In this document: positions 20,002-33,239 of the stretch, piece after piece | How the letters are laid out: the number at the start of each line of letters is the position of its first letter | Numbering within the stretch: position 1 is the first letter of the stretch | NCBI RefSeq assembly: GCF_963576615.1 | Contig: NC_088710.1 | Coordinates: forward strand, 24,733,114 to 24,797,113 | Origin: Watersipora subatra | Lineage: Eukaryota; Bryozoa; Gymnolaemata; Cheilostomatida; Watersiporidae | Direction of reading: 5' to 3' | DNA length: 64,000 bases | The notes under the pieces: model-generated | Database searches by the model: none | The model's input: only the letters and a program-made list of their open reading frames with translations | Told to the model about the DNA's origin: nothing | Position numbers and translations under genes: made by a program

Positions 20002-21600
20002 TGTAATGCTATTTCGTAAAAAAATGTTTCTTAGCATGTCTACACATAGATATTAGTTTACTACATTTGTTTAGAGTGTCTTTCTCAGGTCTGTAAACGA
20101 TAAAATATTTTCCAAAGTACATAGCATTATGTACAAAAGCATAAGATAAAACGACTTACCAGCTGTTAAGTAATTTTACATGCAGCTGAGAATATCTGAT
20201 TACGGCAATGCCTGCTGCTGAAAATATTTATGAAATTTAATAATGTCAATATACAAGATTGTAGAGCTTACTAAACCAGTATTATCTCTTTTTACCTATA
20301 GATAAATATGGGCAGCCCACAAAAGGCAGTGTTTGGTTACAAATTGTCATGGCCACAGCATTGGAAAAACTTACCCGACAACCTGCTAAGAAGCAGCAAC
20401 GCGTTCTAGATAACAAGATACAGCATGAGAGATCTAAACATTGGTTGAGACCAAATTTTGATTGTTCAAAATTATACAGTCAAAAAATAAACAAGTTCAG
20501 AAAAGTTAGAGTATATATATATAGTTTGGGAACATTGGTTACAATGATTAAAAAACATTTATCCATCAGAGTGCTGACTAGCAAACAACCAATAAAACTG
20601 CTCTTGCTACAAAAAATAGTCAAGTTAGTTTGTATAAAGATTTATGTACTTTACTTATATTATTCTTTACATACTTTGTGTTGTTTTCTTTTTCATTTGA
20701 CCGGATGAACAGCCATACCTAACGTCATAGGGCAAAAATAGGTTGCTCCAGCATAACCTTTTGCAAATTCGCCTTCTGATCCAGCCTTAGCGTGTCAAAC
20801 ACAGCTTGTAGCTTTGTCAAACGCTGTTCTGAAACAGGACTGTGTGCTCATTTGTCTGAAGGAACTCAGATGTACTTGATGATACATGGCATTGACATAT
20901 ATCGTTGGAGTGAAACAAGTGAAATAAACAACATTAAGCAATCAGTATCTGTATGCAACAATATGTTAGATATATGTCTGCTGATAGTCAAAATATTTAC
21001 CAGCTGTATTATATAGAGACTGTCCTGGCATTTACCAACTTTCTTAAATAGTTTAATTTCTAAAGAGTAATTGTTTGCAAATTAAAATTACTGAAGTTTT
21101 AACCATACCATCAATAATGTTCCTCTAAATCATTTTTGTTGTTACAAGTTTATCAATAGGTCGATACTCTAAACTGAAAATTTTTGCAACTAACAACATA
21201 TGTAGCTGAACTTCATATTTGTTACACATTTTTGTACAACTACAAGTTTGTTGCACACTGTTTTAACAGATATGATAATAAATATAAATCTCACAAAAGT
21301 CAAACCTTTCCTTAAAAAACAACACTATCAACTGGTTGATTGTTGTATTAAGCACACCATATCAAGCTGTAGTTCCTTTCAGCTGATTGGCTATTTTGTA
21401 TGTAGTAACAAGTAATTTGTGTGCAGCCATGTTAACTGGCCACTTCTGTCATGCAGCACTCCCAATACATCAAATCCACTTGATGGACCGAGAGCGCTTT
21501 TTGGGTATCATTAGAGGCTGGCCCGGAAGTTTGCATCTCATAATCCTAGAGTTGTACTAAATCACTTGTGTTACAATTTTGTCATTAGTTTAGAGGTGAA
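20002..21600. other. Mostly non-coding, one possible coding exon
   Basis: No repeat boundary is visible. A stretch from a possible splice acceptor (TTTTTACCTATAG, ending 20301) is open to about 20460 and is described separately. Confidence 0.4.
20302..20460 (+). other. Possible exon resembling a Myb/SANT-like DNA-binding segment
   Basis: After a pyrimidine-rich AG acceptor the plus strand reads KYGQPTKGSVWLQI, then LTRQPAKKQQRVLDNKI and ERSKHWL. The G-x2-W-x2-I and R-V-x-D-K spacing recalls Myb-like N-termini in transposon-derived proteins. There is no clear donor, no neighbouring exon and no known match, so this may be chance. If real it is more likely transposon-derived than host. Confidence 0.25.
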
Positions 21601-21832
21601 TTGACTGTATCCGCAAAAATGGTTTAAACCATAGATATAGTAAACCCTAGATATGCGAATAATCAAAACAAGTGAGGCCTATAATTAGCATGACGCAACG
21701 TCATGGTGATGTGCAAAGCAAATCATCTGATCTATTAACTCCTATTGACTTAGCGCTAAAAACTGCTCAAATTTTCGATAGTTTGTGCATCTGAGACTGC
21801 ATATTTTATTGAAAATATGTAAAACTTGTATA

Positions 21833-23016
21833 CAGTAATACTTCAACTTACAAGTGCCCTAACGTATGAGAAACTTGAGGTACGAGCCAGCTTTTAACCA
21901 AGTTTCAGCACTAACATATGAACCATGTTTGAGATACGAGCACATGAGTCAGTTGCCAAGTATGTCGGAGGTGTTTTATGAGAACAGCATCACTCTGTAT
22001 TTTTCAACTGCTCAGATTATACTTTTGTACCATGTTTTGTGTGCGCGATTTTCAGTGCAGAATTATGTGAATTAAAAGTACCGTGTGTAGATGGAAAGTT
22101 TGCCAGTAAAAGGATAGATAACGCAAAGAAAAAGCGAATGATAACAATTAATATTAAATGGAAAATTTTTGAAAAATATGAAAATATGTATGCATGATTG
22201 AGCTAGCTCAGCAATATGACAAAAATACATCCACAATTATCAAACACAAGGATCATATTCAAGGCATTTAGTTTGCAAAAGACTAACCATAGTTTCTAAA
22301 GGAGGCAGCGATTTTCAGGACCAATGATGGAGAGACTGCTCAGGCTTTGGATAAAAGGCAAACAATTGGTTGATGACTGCGTAACTGAAACGATGCTACG
22401 TAAATAGGCGAGTGCTATCTATCAAGACTATATATATATATGTAATAATAATACCTACATATATAATAGGTTTCTCTTAAAACGACCGGCTGGTCGTGAG
22501 AGCGAAACAAAAGAAAAATTAGCTAACCAGCGAGAAAAGTAAAACTATGAACGCCGAAGAAATTTCCATTACGTTAAGTTAAAGACTAAAGTTTGCTTTT
22601 AGGTTTGCTTTTAAGTTTATCTTTTAAGATTTGGATAAAATCCAAATTTAGCAAAGTCAAATGTTGTAATAAAGCATAACTTATATCTCCCTCTTTGGCA
22701 AATGCTAGCGTTTGCTGCTATCGTAGGTATTTAATTTCCTATTTTAATTAATCACATTTCCTTGCATTATTCTTTATTTGTTGCTTTTTGAAAGCATTTT
22801 GTAAGTTAGGACAATAACCAACATGTTTTTACTGTTACAATATATCGTTTTGAGTGTTTTATTTGCATTTTTAGAGTATGGAAACCAATCAATACATATT
22901 TAATTGTTCTATATATAAATAAATTGCACCAAAATGCGAGTAAATTGACATACAAGCTCAGTCTCTGAACGCATTAGGCTCGTAAGTATAAGTCGCATTA
23001 AGTCGAAGTATGACTG
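21833..23016. mobile_element. Tc1/mariner-type MITE nested in the P element
   Basis: Inverted termini CAGTAATACTTCAACTTA (21833) and the mirrored CAGTCATACTTCGACTTA (ending 23016) are flanked by TA on both sides (21831-21832 and 23017-23018). The termini differ at two of 18 positions. The 1.18-kb interior has no recognisable transposase. Confidence 0.8.
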
Positions 23017-23771
23017 TAATGACTTTGGATGAGAAAGGCAAGAATCTTACACACATGGTAATGAATAATATCAATGATTTAGAAGCTTCTATATCATTGA
23101 TAATACAAAGAGTGACCAAATAAAAATTAAATTAATTGCAAACTAATGAATCAAATGGGATTTAGAAGCAGTTACACTGGACCACTGTATTAAACACCCA
23201 TTAGACATGAGTGAAAATAACTAGACGAGATAGTTTTTGTCTAAATTTGGTTGAACTAGATTCCTGCATTGAAGCGGCATAGTGTATTCTGATTTTAGTA
23301 TAGCGATTAACTATAGTTTTGAGTAGACTGTTGGCATGCACTGTACATGTAAAACCTTGATTGAGGTTATGTAATAAGACATATAAGTTATTGTCTGGGA
23401 TGTTACTTGTTTAAAATCTCTGTGTGATACCATAGCTCTCCATGTGTGAACGTAGGCACTTTTCTGCAGTATCACATATTCGGCCTATCAATCTGGTCAC
23501 CAATCTTCCTCTGTTTTAACTGAGATTAGGGTTATTTCATCACTATTCCTTCTTCCCACTACTTCTACATCGGTCAAGCACTTGATACATTCATCACATT
23601 TGAGTGAGAAAAAAATCCTCATCGCCAAACTCCTCATCTTCACCTTCCTCAGCTTTTGTCTCTTCTTTCTTTTTCTTTCTAACCAGAGAATGTAGCAGGA
23701 GTTGGCCAGTTTTTTCAGCCCTGCTCACATCCAGATCAATACAGTTAACATTGGTACTTGGTGTGATATAC

Positions 23772-23985
23772 GCTTTTATGAACAGTCCTCAAAGTGCACA
23801 TCCGGGTTATTGTTATAGCCACCCTTAGATCGTATTGTGGAAAACAGAATCTCAATGTGATCCTGGTTGATCTTAAAGGTTAGGAAGTAGTTGATGTAAG
23901 GGTAGTTGCTGAAAAGATATTGAGCAATGCCATGTACAGATTTGGCTGCTGACTCAAAACCAATGATGAGATGATGATGTTTTTC
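23772..23985 (-). pseudogene. P-element/THAP9-like transposase fragment
   Basis: The minus strand reads LIIGFESAAKSVHGIAQYLF, then LTFKINQDHIEILFSTIRSK and GGYNNNPDVHFED, ending at a TAA. The pattern of helix, Q/DH-x-E-x-LFS-x-IRS and GG-NNNP is the hallmark of the C-terminal part of P-element and THAP9 transposases. An acidic Lys/Glu-rich stretch (about 23640-23680) follows downstream. The N-terminal THAP domain and the catalytic core were not found in this copy. Confidence 0.75.
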
Positions 23986-24338
23986 CTATTATTTTCCACT
24001 AGCAGCTTTCAGTTTGGTGTCTTTAATTGGCATAGATAGCTTATGATATTGTTGAGAACTTCTTGTTTTGAGTTGAAGTTCTGTCTTGTTATGGGCAATT
24101 CAGGATATACATGGGGTGTTGTGGTCTCTTCTGATGACATTTCACTAAGAATTTGGTCTTATTGTTACGTTTATGACTTAAAAACTAGCATGCCAAGCGT
24201 GCTTCCACTACTAAACTTATTGCTCAATTGAAGGCTTTGATGCTGAGATGCACATAAGCCAATTATAGGCCTCACCTTTGCTCGGTTGTAATGATAGCTA
24301 TTCGCCAATCTAGGGTTTACTATATCTATGGTTTAAAC

Positions 24339-27300
24339 TCTTCTAAATGCCTACATTCCTACATTTTTAGTTCATTACACATTCACAAAACTTGTCATAA
24401 ATGACAGGAATATATGTCATTAGTTTAATATTTAATTATTCATCCAAGTTATTGTAGCTCAAATCAAAATTGACCAGTTTTTAAAAAATGAAACCATTTT
24501 TATATACCTGAATTGGCAATGGGCAAAAACAAACAGGGCACCTGCCAATGACAAGCTGTAATGTAACAGTTAGAAAGTAATAGAAGGTAAAAACACTGTA
24601 GATTCAATTGCCCATCAATTAGTTCTAACACAGTAAATAATCTCACTAAGCATACCCCAATCAAATCAACAAAAGCTTTTCTGTTTTCTTTGGCTGAAGC
24701 GAATAAAAGCTTTCTTTTATAGTAGAGAACATCAATAGGTTGCTAGCATAAATCTATGCATAGGGTCTATTACAATAGATTGAACTTTCATATCAATGGC
24801 TTAAATCAATACCTTAACTATTAAGTTTTTGCCGTCAGAAGCTGATGATTGTTGCTTCAAATGACTGAATAAACAACTGAAGTTGTCAATAAGTATTTAG
24901 CCAGGTGAAATAAGAGCTTTATACATTTTGCGTAAGCATTAGTTGCTAAAGGTTCCTGGCAACCAGCGCCCGACTAGCTCGCTAGCTGTGCAGTTTCATT
25001 CTACCGTCAAGGTAGTTTATGTTTGATATGGTAAGAATGTTGCTAGCATGAAATCCTTTCACAATTCAGCTGTTGCAAGTGTAAACTATTTTAAAGCGCA
25101 ATGCTTACATAGACGAGTGTTTCACAATGAAACAGTATAGCCACAACTGTTGCTTCTGAAGTTCATCAAATATGAACCTGCAGCATAAATAGCACAATTT
25201 GGAATAAAAGATGAGCTAGACTTCAAGCAAGCTATGGAATTGAGAGCATATATTATTTTGATTATTTGGTAACAGTATGTACACAAACTGAGAGAAATAT
25301 TCATGAATTTTACACGCGCTTAGTAATTTAGAACACGTGCATACGCACACACACACACGCACGCACGCGCGCACGCACGCACACATGCGCGCGCACTCAC
25401 GCACGCACGCACACACACAAATGAAAAAAGTGAGTAATGAAAGTCCTTGGTAAGTGAACATGTATCTTCCGTATAATAATTTTTAGTGATAATTGATTTG
25501 GAAAACACATAATGAGCATTTCCCAAGCTGCAATTATGCATTTTGATTTAACTTGTTTTAAAATGGCATAATTCTGGCTACAGGCTATTTTTTAAAGAAA
25601 TAAAACAAATCCTATTGATTCCAATGGCATGACAGCTTTTTCCACTTGGTTGGGCCTCCTTCCTCTGGCGTGGTGGAGTGCCATTGACTTTATTTATGCC
25701 CAGCAAGCCTGAAAAAAGGTATTTTTCTCAGTCAGCCTGACCTAGCTAGCCCGAGCCAGCTGGAGCATGAATTTGCCTATTTGGCATCGCGAAGCTAAAC
25801 TGTTTTCTTTTCTTATTTATTTTTCTTTTGCTACGGATATGATTGCCTGTACTAATGAAATTAAGGTGTGCCAATTAATGTTTTGCTGACTTACGCTCGG
25901 CATTGTTCCTGTAAAAGCTAAAGTTTCCTTTGAATTTTACCTGAAAGTTTTTTAAGATGCAGAAAAAATCTGCACAACAATAAATGCTGTTGGCAGACAA
26001 AAGAACTATTTTATGTTTTTGTAATTTAGCAAAAACTTGCTACAAAAGAACAACACTGCCATCTTTGAAGCTTATTGAAATGCTGACCCACACTTTCTGA
26101 TGTCCTAAGAATTAAGATATTTTAATATATCTAGTATGACAACTGTGTAGGTTAATCAGTTTCACTAATCAAGACCTTTGGGTTGCTAGTAGATTTTCCT
26201 TGAGCAACAGTACTACTGAGAGTAATTATTTCGTGTTTAGCATTGATAGTAATGTAGTAAGCTGTGACACTATTTAGGAACCGTCCAGCATGTATTCACT
26301 CACAATTTTAGTGGAACTGCAGAAAAAGGTGTATGGGCTCAATTAAAACCACATTTGTGGTATTTTTTGACATCAGCTAAAGTAAAATGTTAAGCTGATT
26401 AAAATGATAGCACAATATTGCTAGCAAAAATTATATTTATAATACATAATGAACTATACCCATTTTCTTTCGAAGTTAGTTTTAATCAAATAGGTACCTG
26501 TAATTACATCCAGATAAACCAGTTAATTTGCTAACAAAAGAGTTTATTTATCTAGCTAACAGTCAGCGCTTATAATAATATCATGGTAATTATGTTCAAA
26601 CATATATATGCAATGTTTTTAGTAAATCAGGTAATTTCTACACTATTTGCTTTTTAAAGAAAAAATCTATGGCTTTGCCGTCACATAATTTTACACGCCA
26701 ACATACACCTGCGGATAAGTCCACCAATATGAACATGTAAAACCGCTTTGGACAAGTGTATACATACACACACTCATAAATATACACAGGTATAATTGCA
26801 CAAATGTTTGAGTACAAATGCATGTAGAAATATTTGCTATTGCATCTATGCAAACACATGAAAATCTATATCTAAATTAGTCAAGCATACCTGTATTTAC
26901 ATATACGAGTTTTTCATATAAATATATGTATTATTTATGAAAAAATATATATGCTGATGCAATTACATGTATGTAAACATGTGTAACCATGCATACATGA
27001 GCTATCACAAATGTGCCTACATACACTATGTATGCACACATGTAAACTTGCAACTATTCATAAATTTTTTCGCACATACACATTTATGTCTAATTTCTCA
27101 CCTACACTAGTGCATTCAAGCATATATTCTCACATGCCTTCTAACATATTGCACACACTTGTAAATAGTGTAAATATGAGTCAATATTGTACTCCACAAA
27201 CTTTAAATGATTTTATGCACTGAAAATGAATGTAAACCCTACTTACTAATCTCACCTATGAATATCAATTTAACTTCACTTAATCGACAAGCAATGAAGT

Positions 27301-30008
27301 ATCATGGAGCAGATTTTCTATTTTTGTGTTCGTATCCCTGTGGATACTTAGAAGATTTAGTGCCCATAATGCAATTTAGGGTGATCTTTTGTTTGTCTCA
27401 GGCCAGAGAATGAAGTATAAAGTAGCAAATCAAACTACAACACTCGTTTTGGGTCAAATATAAGCGCTGAGTTAGGAGACAAAGAATGTTGCTACTGTTA
27501 CTCGCTATTATTCCTATGGCGACTATTGAGGACATATTTGACATAGAGCAATGCGTACCTTGTTGTGGGTGATGGTAGTTGATTATTGCTGTTTTTGTTT
27601 TTGATGTCAAAAACTGATTAGAACCGGATGATAAAATTGAATAAAAGAAGCACCAGACACTCAACGGTTTTAATTTTTTATTTTAATTTCAACTGACAAC
27701 AAATCTGATTTTTTTGGGTGGTCAGAGCATTTCAGTCTATTTTGATATGCAGCACAGCTTTACAGACACACTCTGGCTATATCTACAAACTGACACAAAA
27801 CATTACTAATGCATCATTTAATTTGCTATGTCATGTACAGGTTCGGTGACACTAATTGAGTCAAACAGACTGGTATTTTAGTTGAGATGTAAAACTCTAA
27901 AAACTAGAGCTGCATCATTCTCTGCTCTCTAACCACATGAGTTTTTAATGGTTATAAATTTCTCAACATTTTACCAAAAGCCCTTATACACTGAGAAATA
28001 TTCACAGTATAATGAATTGTTCCTTATTAAGTTAACTTAACAATTTGTGCATATGACATGGCTTATATAATCTTTTGAATTGTACAAATTTTATTCTCTC
28101 AACAAACCAACTTTAATTAAAAACATTATAAATTTGTAGACCAGGCTACTGTGCAGTTATTGAACATTGAGCATAATAATTATTCTGAAGATGATGCTTG
28201 TTTTTATCTATGCAGTTATTAGTAAGGTGGTCAAACAGAACTTGGTGCAGGTCTGTTCGATCAGACACACAAAATATGTTATACGTCATCATTATTATCT
28301 AAGTATAATTTTTACTGAATGCTTTAAAACATGATGCAGGTCAAAAAAGCTGAATAAGATAGTAAATGCAAACATTTGCCTTAGCTGTTGCTCTGTAAGA
28401 TGTTTAGCAAGAATTAATTAATTAAGAAAGTTCTAAACGACCGTAAGATCCAATTGTTTAATCTAGTTAGTTTAACATTACTCTTCTTTAGGCGACCTTA
28501 AAATATGTGGAATACTATTGAAAATAAAACTGTGCCTCTTTAAATTTTATCTGGTTTATTAAATATCTGCCATCAGTTACATGTATAATGATTACCAAAG
28601 CCTGTTAACTTGAACTTGTTGGGCTTTTTTACAAAATTATATTTTTTACAGTAAATATTTGTATTAAATGTGTGTATGTTACTTTGCTTGCTACCAGTAG
28701 TAGCATCTGTCAAACAATTCATTAGATCTATGGCAAAAAGTAGGGGGTTGATATGGATTACATAAAAATAATATGTCTGCTTCTACCGCATTTTCCGGTC
28801 CTGATGCTGAAATTCTATTAAACCACATATAATCTCAAATATTTTATCTTGATATACCTTTAGTTTATTTTACAAACTGCCTAAAAGTATTTTGAATACA
28901 AAAAACTTTGAGCTAAATTTTAAAAATAATTAGAAGTTTTGAATGTTGTCTAAGACAATCTGAATAGGTTTAATCTATACAAAGCTTAACAACTATAGGT
29001 TTTTGCCATACGATTAATTAGTTTTGACAGCAGGTATCTACCTCTAGAAAAGGCTACTTACAAATTTAACTGCAACTTGCATGTGGTATTAAACCCTTTG
29101 AATGTTTGGTGTATATATAAATGCATTTCAATATGGTAACACTGTACACCAACACAAAAACCTATATTTGAGCGTCATAGCATACAATTTTAACCATTCC
29201 CTTATAATATCATTTAATCAGCAGTAGCATTCGAAATGGTGGCACTATAATTTTTGACTTGGTCTTAAGAACATTAAGAAAATCAATTTAACTAATTTAC
29301 TCGCGAAGCGATGCTAATGTTGCCCATAATTTTCACGCTTCTTCGAACAAATTGACATTCATGCTGCCCGCCTCCACATATTTTCCAATCAGTCTTTCAT
29401 ATATGTTGAAACATCAGATTGAGGTATACAAAGAACTAGTTTGGTTGTAAAAAAACAACTTTGGTAGTTTAACTATGTTTTTGATGCAGTTACTTTCAAA
29501 TCGTAACAAAACCTAAAGTATAATTTTGTTAATTAGTAAATGTATCCATCACAAGGAAAATTATTACTTTTAGTTTAGTATATATACATATAATACACAA
29601 AGTTAAAGATAGATTTGCTTCAATTATCCTATCTTTCTTTGCAGTATAACTCTGCTGATGCCTGTCAGCTGTAACCATGAGCTGTCTGCCCCAATTTTTA
29701 ACTATCTGATGCTCAGAAAAGTCTGAGTCACTTTCGTTGGGACTTGAAGCATAGTAAAAAAAATTTAGTTTGTTGATAAAAAGTGTAGATTCAGCGCGGA
29801 TGATTCAATGAATGGCACATTTCTTAACAACAAGCATCTTTGAAATCACAAACAACGAGTTTGCTAGCAATAAAATTGATGATGACCTATATAAAAAATA
29901 TGTTTTCATGATTGGCTAAGGAAAATTTTGTGTATTTGAATGACATTAAAGGAGCAATCACATATTTAAAGTTATTTAATTCATAGCTGCTCTTTTTATC
30001 ACTTCCAG
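24339..30008. other. Long AT-rich stretch without recognisable genes
   Basis: Only short spurious frames and a microsatellite were seen in these 5.7 kb. It may be the 5' flank or first intron of the LRR gene; a first exon or promoter could not be identified. Confidence 0.4.
25336..25419. repeat. CA/CG microsatellite
   Basis: A run of CACA, CGCA and GCGC units with no other structure. Confidence 0.9.
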
Positions 30009-30228
30009 CAACTACAATAGGCTACCGACACTCTGGGGAGCCAGAATGGAATGGTGAGCTTAAAGACCTTAAGAGTAAACATCAAATAGATGAGCAAGAG
30101 ATTAAAACAGATATTGGAGAGAATCATATAACTCACCTAACAATGGATGGAGATTGCCACCTGTCACTTGTTGACATTGCCCCTCACATGACCCATTTAC
30201 GTTTGCGAAACACTTCTGCAGTAGAAAG
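30009..30228 (+). CDS. LRR gene, exon 1 seen (start of LRR region)
   Basis: The exon lies between acceptor CACTTCCAG and donor GAAAG/GTAGGA and is open for 72 full codons. It reads GYRHSGEPEWNGELKDLK, later HITHLTMDGDCHLSLVDIAP and HMTHLRLRN, the last two having LRR-like L-x2-L-x-L spacing. It enters in phase 1 and leaves in phase 2, joining the next exon in frame. It looks like the N-terminal cap or first repeat of an LRR domain. No start codon, signal peptide or upstream exon could be assigned, so the real 5' end is elsewhere. The codons of this exon look cleaner than any other frame in the neighbourhood. The product is unknown beyond having LRRs. Confidence 0.7.
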
Positions 30229-30302
30229 GTAGGATATTGGAGATGTGAAACAAAAGGCTTTTGTACTTTTTGGTATAGCTTAAGTTCCCAGTGTTTTTAC
30301 AG

Positions 30303-30467
30303 GTTTAAACGGCTGTTTGGAATGTATTTTAGTCTGAAAGAGTTCACCAGCCTCAAGAAGTTGGAGCTTTGCCATATTGACCTCTCTCTAGAATGGCCAA
30401 GCTTGCCTTCAAACTCTCTTGAAGAACTTTCTGTTATTGAATGCAAATTGGAAACTCTTTCCAGCTG
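30303..30467 (+). CDS. LRR gene, exon 2 seen
   Basis: The exon lies between acceptor GTTTTTACAG and donor CAGCTG/GTAATT; 165 bp, phase 2 in and out. It reads FKRLFGMYFSLKEFTSLKKL, ELCHIDLSLEWPSLPSNSLE and ELSVIECKLETLSS, covering about two repeats with the pattern SLKKLELCHI and SLEELSVIEC. The 74-bp intron before it is short and has a clear pyrimidine tract. The next exon I can support is about 9.7 kb away; a small candidate at 30576-30617 is listed under rejected items. LRRs bind proteins or other ligands through the concave face; the ligand cannot be guessed. Confidence 0.8.
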
Positions 30468-30776
30468 GTAATTCAGTTAATTTGTTTTGTATAATTCAAC
30501 TATAACGCATTAGATATCGAACAAAGGTAAAAATTGCATTAATAAATTTCTAAGAATAGAATTTTCTAAAGGTTTGAAATTAGTCATATGCTACCAGAAG
30601 GTTGTGACAGATGTGAGTTTACTCTATTATAGTTAATATTTACTATAATAAGAATCGTGCTTGTCAGTTTTTCTGTCTGAAGTCACACAAATACTGTTAG
30701 AGAAAATATTGCACTGAACATTGTATGATCTCTGAGTTTTGGTTTCCCAGCTAGCTCACTACCATCAGTGCCACTC

Positions 30777-31050
30777 AACAACCTTTCTACATCTAATAAT
30801 ATTTGAGCACATACTTATTACACATGTAAACCTCTAATGGTGCACATGACTGTCAGAGTTTTGGTATATATAGCATTTAATAATTGATAGCCTTTCAACA
30901 TCTAATAATAATTGATCACATACTTATTACACATGTAGACCTCTCATGGTCCACAGGGCTGTCAGAGTATAATTGGTATATATATCATTTAATAATTGAT
31001 AGCCTTTCAACATCTAATAATAATTGAGAGCATACTTATTACACAGTAAT
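30777..31050. repeat. Tandem repeat, period about 120 bp, 2.3 copies
   Basis: The unit runs from the ACAACCTTTCTACATCTAAT / GATAGCCTTTCAACATCTAA start through CATACTTATTACACATGTA and CTGTCAGAGT to GGTATATAT and repeats with small changes. A diverged relative stands near 43580-43700, upstream of an LRR exon. Confidence 0.8.
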
Positions 31051-31059
31051 GTAAACAGG

Positions 31060-32130
31060 CCATTGTTGTTTGTATTTTATTTACCCTACTATTTTTGATG
31101 TAACTATTTGTTGCATATTTTCAGTATTGTATTTTAGCCTTTATTGCTTTGGATGTTTTAAAAGCCAAACGTAGGAAATGTTTACTTTTGCTTTTTTATT
31201 CCATCATCATAAATATATAACATTTTATTAAAAATAAACACGATCTATATATACCCGTTTCTATTTGTATTATGCAGTATACAGTACATCTTATGGTGTA
31301 AAATGTTGAAAACATACTTTACCGAATTATATCTCCAAATTTACCAAAGTTTTTCCTCATATTGGAACCGATTAAAACCTACATAATTTTATTTTAATGG
31401 AAAAAAATTGTTTCGAATCTCAAAAAACTCAGTTAGCAATGCTAGATCAATCTGACACATAACGTAATTTAACAGGTAAGACACAACAGCCTTTTGGAAC
31501 GATTATGTTCGATAACTGAGGTTCCACTGTACGTTACTGTAAGTTATGAACTTTTAATTTACAGTGATTTGAAAACATTCAAAGTTGTTTTATTTATTTT
31601 TAATTTAGTTATCCTGCACAAAACCTTTTAGTCATGATATGAAGTTTGAAAATTCCAGTGTTAAGTAAAAATGTAAAGTTGTTAAGTTAAAGAGGTAAAG
31701 TAAGCAGGCCATTGCTGTTTATATTTTCTTTTCCCTACGATTTTTGATGCAAATATCTGTTGCATTTTTGCTGTTTCATTATCTATTTTTGCAACTTTTA
31801 GTATTGTATTTTAAACTTTAAAGCTTTGGATGTTTTAAAACCCACCCATATAAAATTTTTAATTTTGCTTTTTGGTTCCAGCATCATAAATATTAAACAT
31901 TTTATTAAAATTAAACATGATCTATATATACCCGTTTCTATTTATAGCATGCCAAATACAGTACAGCTTATGGAGTAAAATATAGAAAACATACTTTACC
32001 AAAGTAAACTCCGAATTTACCCAAGTTTTTCTCACCTTGGAACAGACTAAAATCTAGATAATTTTATTTTAATGGGAAAAACTGTTTCGGATCTCAACAA
32101 ACTCGGTTAGCAATGCTAGAACAGTTCCGC
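31060..32130. repeat. Direct duplication of about 400 bp, spacing about 630 bp
   Basis: Positions about 31060-31460 and 31690-32130 are collinear, sharing GATCTATATATACCCGTTTC, ACATACTTTACC and TTAGCAATGCTAGA. This is intronic sequence with no coding content. Confidence 0.75.
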
Positions 32131-32608
32131 AAGAATAGGTTGAACTTTACGTTATTAAAAGCTATACGTCACAAAAAGTTATGAACTTTTAAATTTACAG
32201 TGGTTTGAAAACATTTTCTTTATAATATGAAGTTTGAAAGTTACAGTTGTTTGAAAAATTTCGAAAACCTTAACAGTTGTTTTTATTTTGTTAAATGTTA
32301 TTCATTTTGTTAATTATCATTTATTTTAAAAGCAATATAGTATAGTACCAAGCGCTTTTTCCTTTCCTCAACAGCCGATATTTCGTTCTTTAAATGCGTG
32401 TTTCAAAAAATTCTCTATCCGTGCTCACTTTGTGTTTTAGCTTACACATTTATCCTTCTAAACCTAACCAATTAGTAATCATTTGTAATTATTTTCAAGT
32501 TTTACAAAAATCATTTCTAAGATTAATGTAAGATTATTTGTAAGATTTATCGTTAGTATCAGTTATTCTTCAATCTCTTATATTTACAAACATTTACATA
32601 CTTTGAGA

Positions 32609-32634
32609 AATATATATATATATATATATATATA
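32609..32634. repeat. (TA)n microsatellite
   Basis: Perfect alternating TA run in the intron. Confidence 0.9.
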
Positions 32635-33022
32635 GGTAGATTTACATTCTCTTTTTCCATTTATAAACTTTGTATAACTTTTTAAGTTTATAATATAAGT
32701 TTTTACCGTGGCTACGTTATCGTTTTCATTGCAACTTGCATTTTTTAAACATAAATTGAGCTTAATATCTGTTAGAAGCTTAACCATTATTCATTGTTCT
32801 ATCACTGTCACCTATTATTACTTAGTTAGTTTCCAACATTTATGATTAATATTAATTTGTCATTCAACCATTTTTGACAGAAACTGTTCTAATAAAATTT
32901 CAACCCCAAAATACTACCATATTCTGTCATATTTCTTTTATTAATCTTAGACAAATTAGAATAAATTAGACATTGTCTAATACCTCCAAAGAAAAGAACC
33001 CATTCTGCACAAAATCATTCCC

Positions 33023-33239
33023 TCATTATATAAAGTTTGAAAGTTACAGTTTGACAAAGTATGATAACTTTCACAGTTGTTTTTATTTTCTTTCCTAATT
33101 TATTTCAACTACAGAAAAAACTGCTCTCATGATATGTAGTTTGAAAGTTAGAATGGTAAATGTTGCTATATGTTAAGGATAAATCAATTTTCTGTTCAAA
33201 GACTTTTTATTACCCTGACAACGCTGAGTGGTACAGCTA
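33023..33239 (+). repeat. Dispersed repeat family B, copy 1
   Basis: This segment matches the reverse complement of 59015-59233, sharing GTTTGAAAGTTAC, CAGTTGTTTTTATTTTC and AATCAATTTTCTGT. A partial third copy lies at about 32215-32305. The class is unknown. Confidence 0.75.

Larger units (their letters stand above)
21630..24330. mobile_element. P-superfamily DNA transposon (copy 1), degenerate
   Basis: Perfect 23-bp inverted termini (21630-21652, starting CATAGATATAGTAAACCC; mirrored at 24308-24330) are flanked by the direct 8-bp repeat GTTTAAAC (21622-21629 and 24331-24338). Subterminal similarity goes on inwards (GTGAGGCCTATAATT). P elements make 8-bp duplications and have termini starting with CA. 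A transposase relic of the P/THAP9 family lies inside on the minus strand, which supports the call independently. A mariner-type MITE is nested in the left half. Confidence 0.85.

Noticed and set aside
27011..27413. Plus-strand frames around 27.0-27.4 kb
   Set aside because: Low-complexity, His/Cys/Tyr-rich translations of ACATGTA-like simple sequence, with no splice or domain support.
30576..30617. Small possible LRR exon after 30467 (FEISHMLPEGCD)
   Set aside because: The acceptor and donor are plausible, but it leaves in phase 1, unlike the other LRR exons, and is too short to prove.
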